A stretch of DNA of 5,778 nt from assembly GCA_016789165.1 (NCBI GenBank), contig JAEURL010000604.1, positions 1 through 5,778 on the forward strand, read 5' to 3'. The stretch is from Anaerolineales bacterium (GTDB lineage Bacteria > Chloroflexota > Anaerolineae > Anaerolineales > UBA6663). The position numbers were made by a program, and so were the translations under genes. The first letter of the stretch is position 1. Each line of letters starts with the position of its first letter. The notes under the pieces were generated by a model. It made no database searches and was not told where the DNA came from. It saw only the letters and a list, made by a program, of their open reading frames with translations. Positions 5,078 to 5,778 of the stretch are shown piece after piece.

Positions 5078-5713
5078 CTACGGGCGCAGCTCGCGCACCT
5101 CGAAGCGGCAGGCAGCGGCGCCGGCGCCCTTGCACTCGGTCTCCACGACGTCGTGCTCCTGCCCGGTGGCCCAGAAGATCGCGGCCTGGATCTTGCCGAC
5201 CGTCAGCCAGCAGCCCGGCGCCTCGCGCCGCCGGCCGAAGACGCCGTCGCTCTCATGATCCACCAGGATCAGGCCGTGCAGCGCGTTGAGCACCTCGACG
5301 TGGCCGTTGGGCTGGGCCAGCTCGTCCGCCAGCCAGGCCAGCGCCCGCTGCATGCGGGCCGCCGGCGGCTGGGTTAGGAAGGCGACGCGGTACTGCAGCG
5401 CCTGCCAGCGCTGGTGCACCAGCAGCTGATCGAAGACGCCGCGCCCCACCCGGATCAAGGTGCCGCGCGCCCCGCGGCCGAAGTAGGACTCCACCGCCTG
5501 GATCACCCCCGAATATTCGGCGGCGTGCAGGCGCAGCTCGCGGTTGTACTGCGGCAGATCGCCCGTGAAGCGGTGCAGGCGCGCCTGGCGCAGGATCGTC
5601 ATCAGGCCGGCCCGGCCGATGACGGCCTCCAGCGCCAGCAGCAGCCGGCGCATCCGGGCGTTGGTGAGTTCACGGCCGTGGGTGACGGTAACCAAGGAAA
5701 GTTGCCTGCTCAA
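5078..5713 (-). CDS. V4R (4-vinyl-reductase-like) domain protein, predicted small-molecule binding
   Basis: This cytoplasmic protein of about 211 residues resembles the hydrocarbon-binding/V4R proteins that occur as stand-alone genes in several bacterial phyla. The N-terminal helix RRLLLALEAVIGRAGL (22-37) and the segment AAEYSGVIQAVESYFGRGARGTLIRVGR (64-91) precede the V4R core, CWLTVGKIQAAIFWATGQEHDVVETECKGAGAAACRF (168-204). Cys168, Cys194 and Cys202, with acidic residues around 191-193, match the conserved Cys pattern proposed to bind metal or ligand. The ligand is unknown. There is no catalytic partner, signal peptide or membrane segment. No ATG fits at the front: TTG at 5713 is the furthest start after an in-frame TAA. 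TTG at 5695, with AGCAGG 9 bases before it, is an alternative, and ATG at 5653 would cut into the conserved helix. It converges on guaB with a 2-base gap. Confidence 0.75.
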   Translation of the reverse strand: MSRQLSLVTVTHGRELTNARMRRLLLALEAVIGRAGLMTILRQARLHRFTGDLPQYNRELRLHAAEYSGVIQAVESYFGRGARGTLIRVGRGVFDQLLVHQRWQALQYRVAFLTQPPAARMQRALAWLADELAQPNGHVEVLNALHGLILVDHESDGVFGRRREAPGCWLTVGKIQAAIFWATGQEHDVVETECKGAGAAACRFEVRELRP

Positions 5714-5748
5714 AAAAGATCGGCGCGGTTTGGCCGGCGCGTCCGAAT

Positions 5749-5757
5749 ATTATCACA
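5749..5757 (-). promoter_or_regulatory. Extended -10 element upstream of the V4R gene
   Basis: Read on the minus strand the bases are TGTGATAAT: a TGn extension plus GATAAT, one mismatch from the consensus. The predicted +1 is A at about 5742, giving a leader of about 29 bases to TTG 5713 or 47 to TTG 5695. The sequence at the usual -35 distance (around 5772-5778) is a poor match, which is typical when an extended -10 is used. Confidence 0.45.
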
Positions 5758-5778
5758 GAGCCCGTTGATAGACTGGAA

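Noticed and set aside
5711..5740. Hairpin plus T-run on the minus strand just before the V4R start, as a terminator
   Set aside because: The stem is only 4+2 pairs with a bulge (GCGC-GG with CC-GCGC), the T-run is 5 bases away from it and overlaps the likely start codon; chance is more probable.
1..5778. CRISPR arrays, insertion sequences, tRNA genes or phage attachment sites
   Set aside because: No spaced direct repeats, transposase motifs, cloverleaf sequence or terminal inverted repeats were seen; base composition is uniform.

Overview
The window is very GC-rich bacterial DNA, densely coding and without introns, mobile elements, tRNA or rRNA genes, or CRISPR arrays. The gene style (GC-rich codons, a lone AT-rich -10 box, a V4R-domain protein) would fit a member of the Chloroflexota such as an Anaerolineae-like lineage. 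That placement is an inference from general resemblance and is not secure.

Layout, left to right: (1) the 3' two-thirds of pyrD, encoding a class 2 (quinone-type) dihydroorotate dehydrogenase and cut by the window edge; (2) hpt, hypoxanthine phosphoribosyltransferase, 13 bases downstream with a good ribosome binding site; (3) purH, bifunctional AICAR transformylase/IMP cyclohydrolase, after a 56-base linker that is extremely C-rich and G-poor and has no Shine-Dalgarno sequence; (4) a single-domain MaoC-type hotdog hydratase gene after a 115-base spacer; (5) a 200-base region with GC-rich inverted repeats, a perfect TATAAT box, a possible leaderless 23-codon ORF and a terminator-like 11-bp hairpin; (6) guaB, full-length IMP dehydrogenase with a GTG start; (7) on the minus strand, convergent with guaB and only 2 bases away, a V4R (4-vinyl-reductase-like) small-molecule-binding protein with a probable TTG start and its own extended -10 promoter at the right edge.

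Four of the six genes are nucleotide-metabolism genes. PyrD makes orotate for UMP. Hpt (salvage) and PurH (de novo) both make IMP, and GuaB commits IMP to guanine nucleotides. The cluster therefore surrounds the IMP node. pyrD-hpt-purH can be read as one transcription unit. maoC may be a passenger of it, and guaB appears to have its own promoter and a structured leader. The MaoC and V4R genes have no obvious role in purine metabolism.

The protein-coding content is mostly ordinary housekeeping. The most unusual material is non-coding: the guaB leader, which has the layout of an attenuator, and the G-depleted purH leader. No clearly new multi-gene system is visible.
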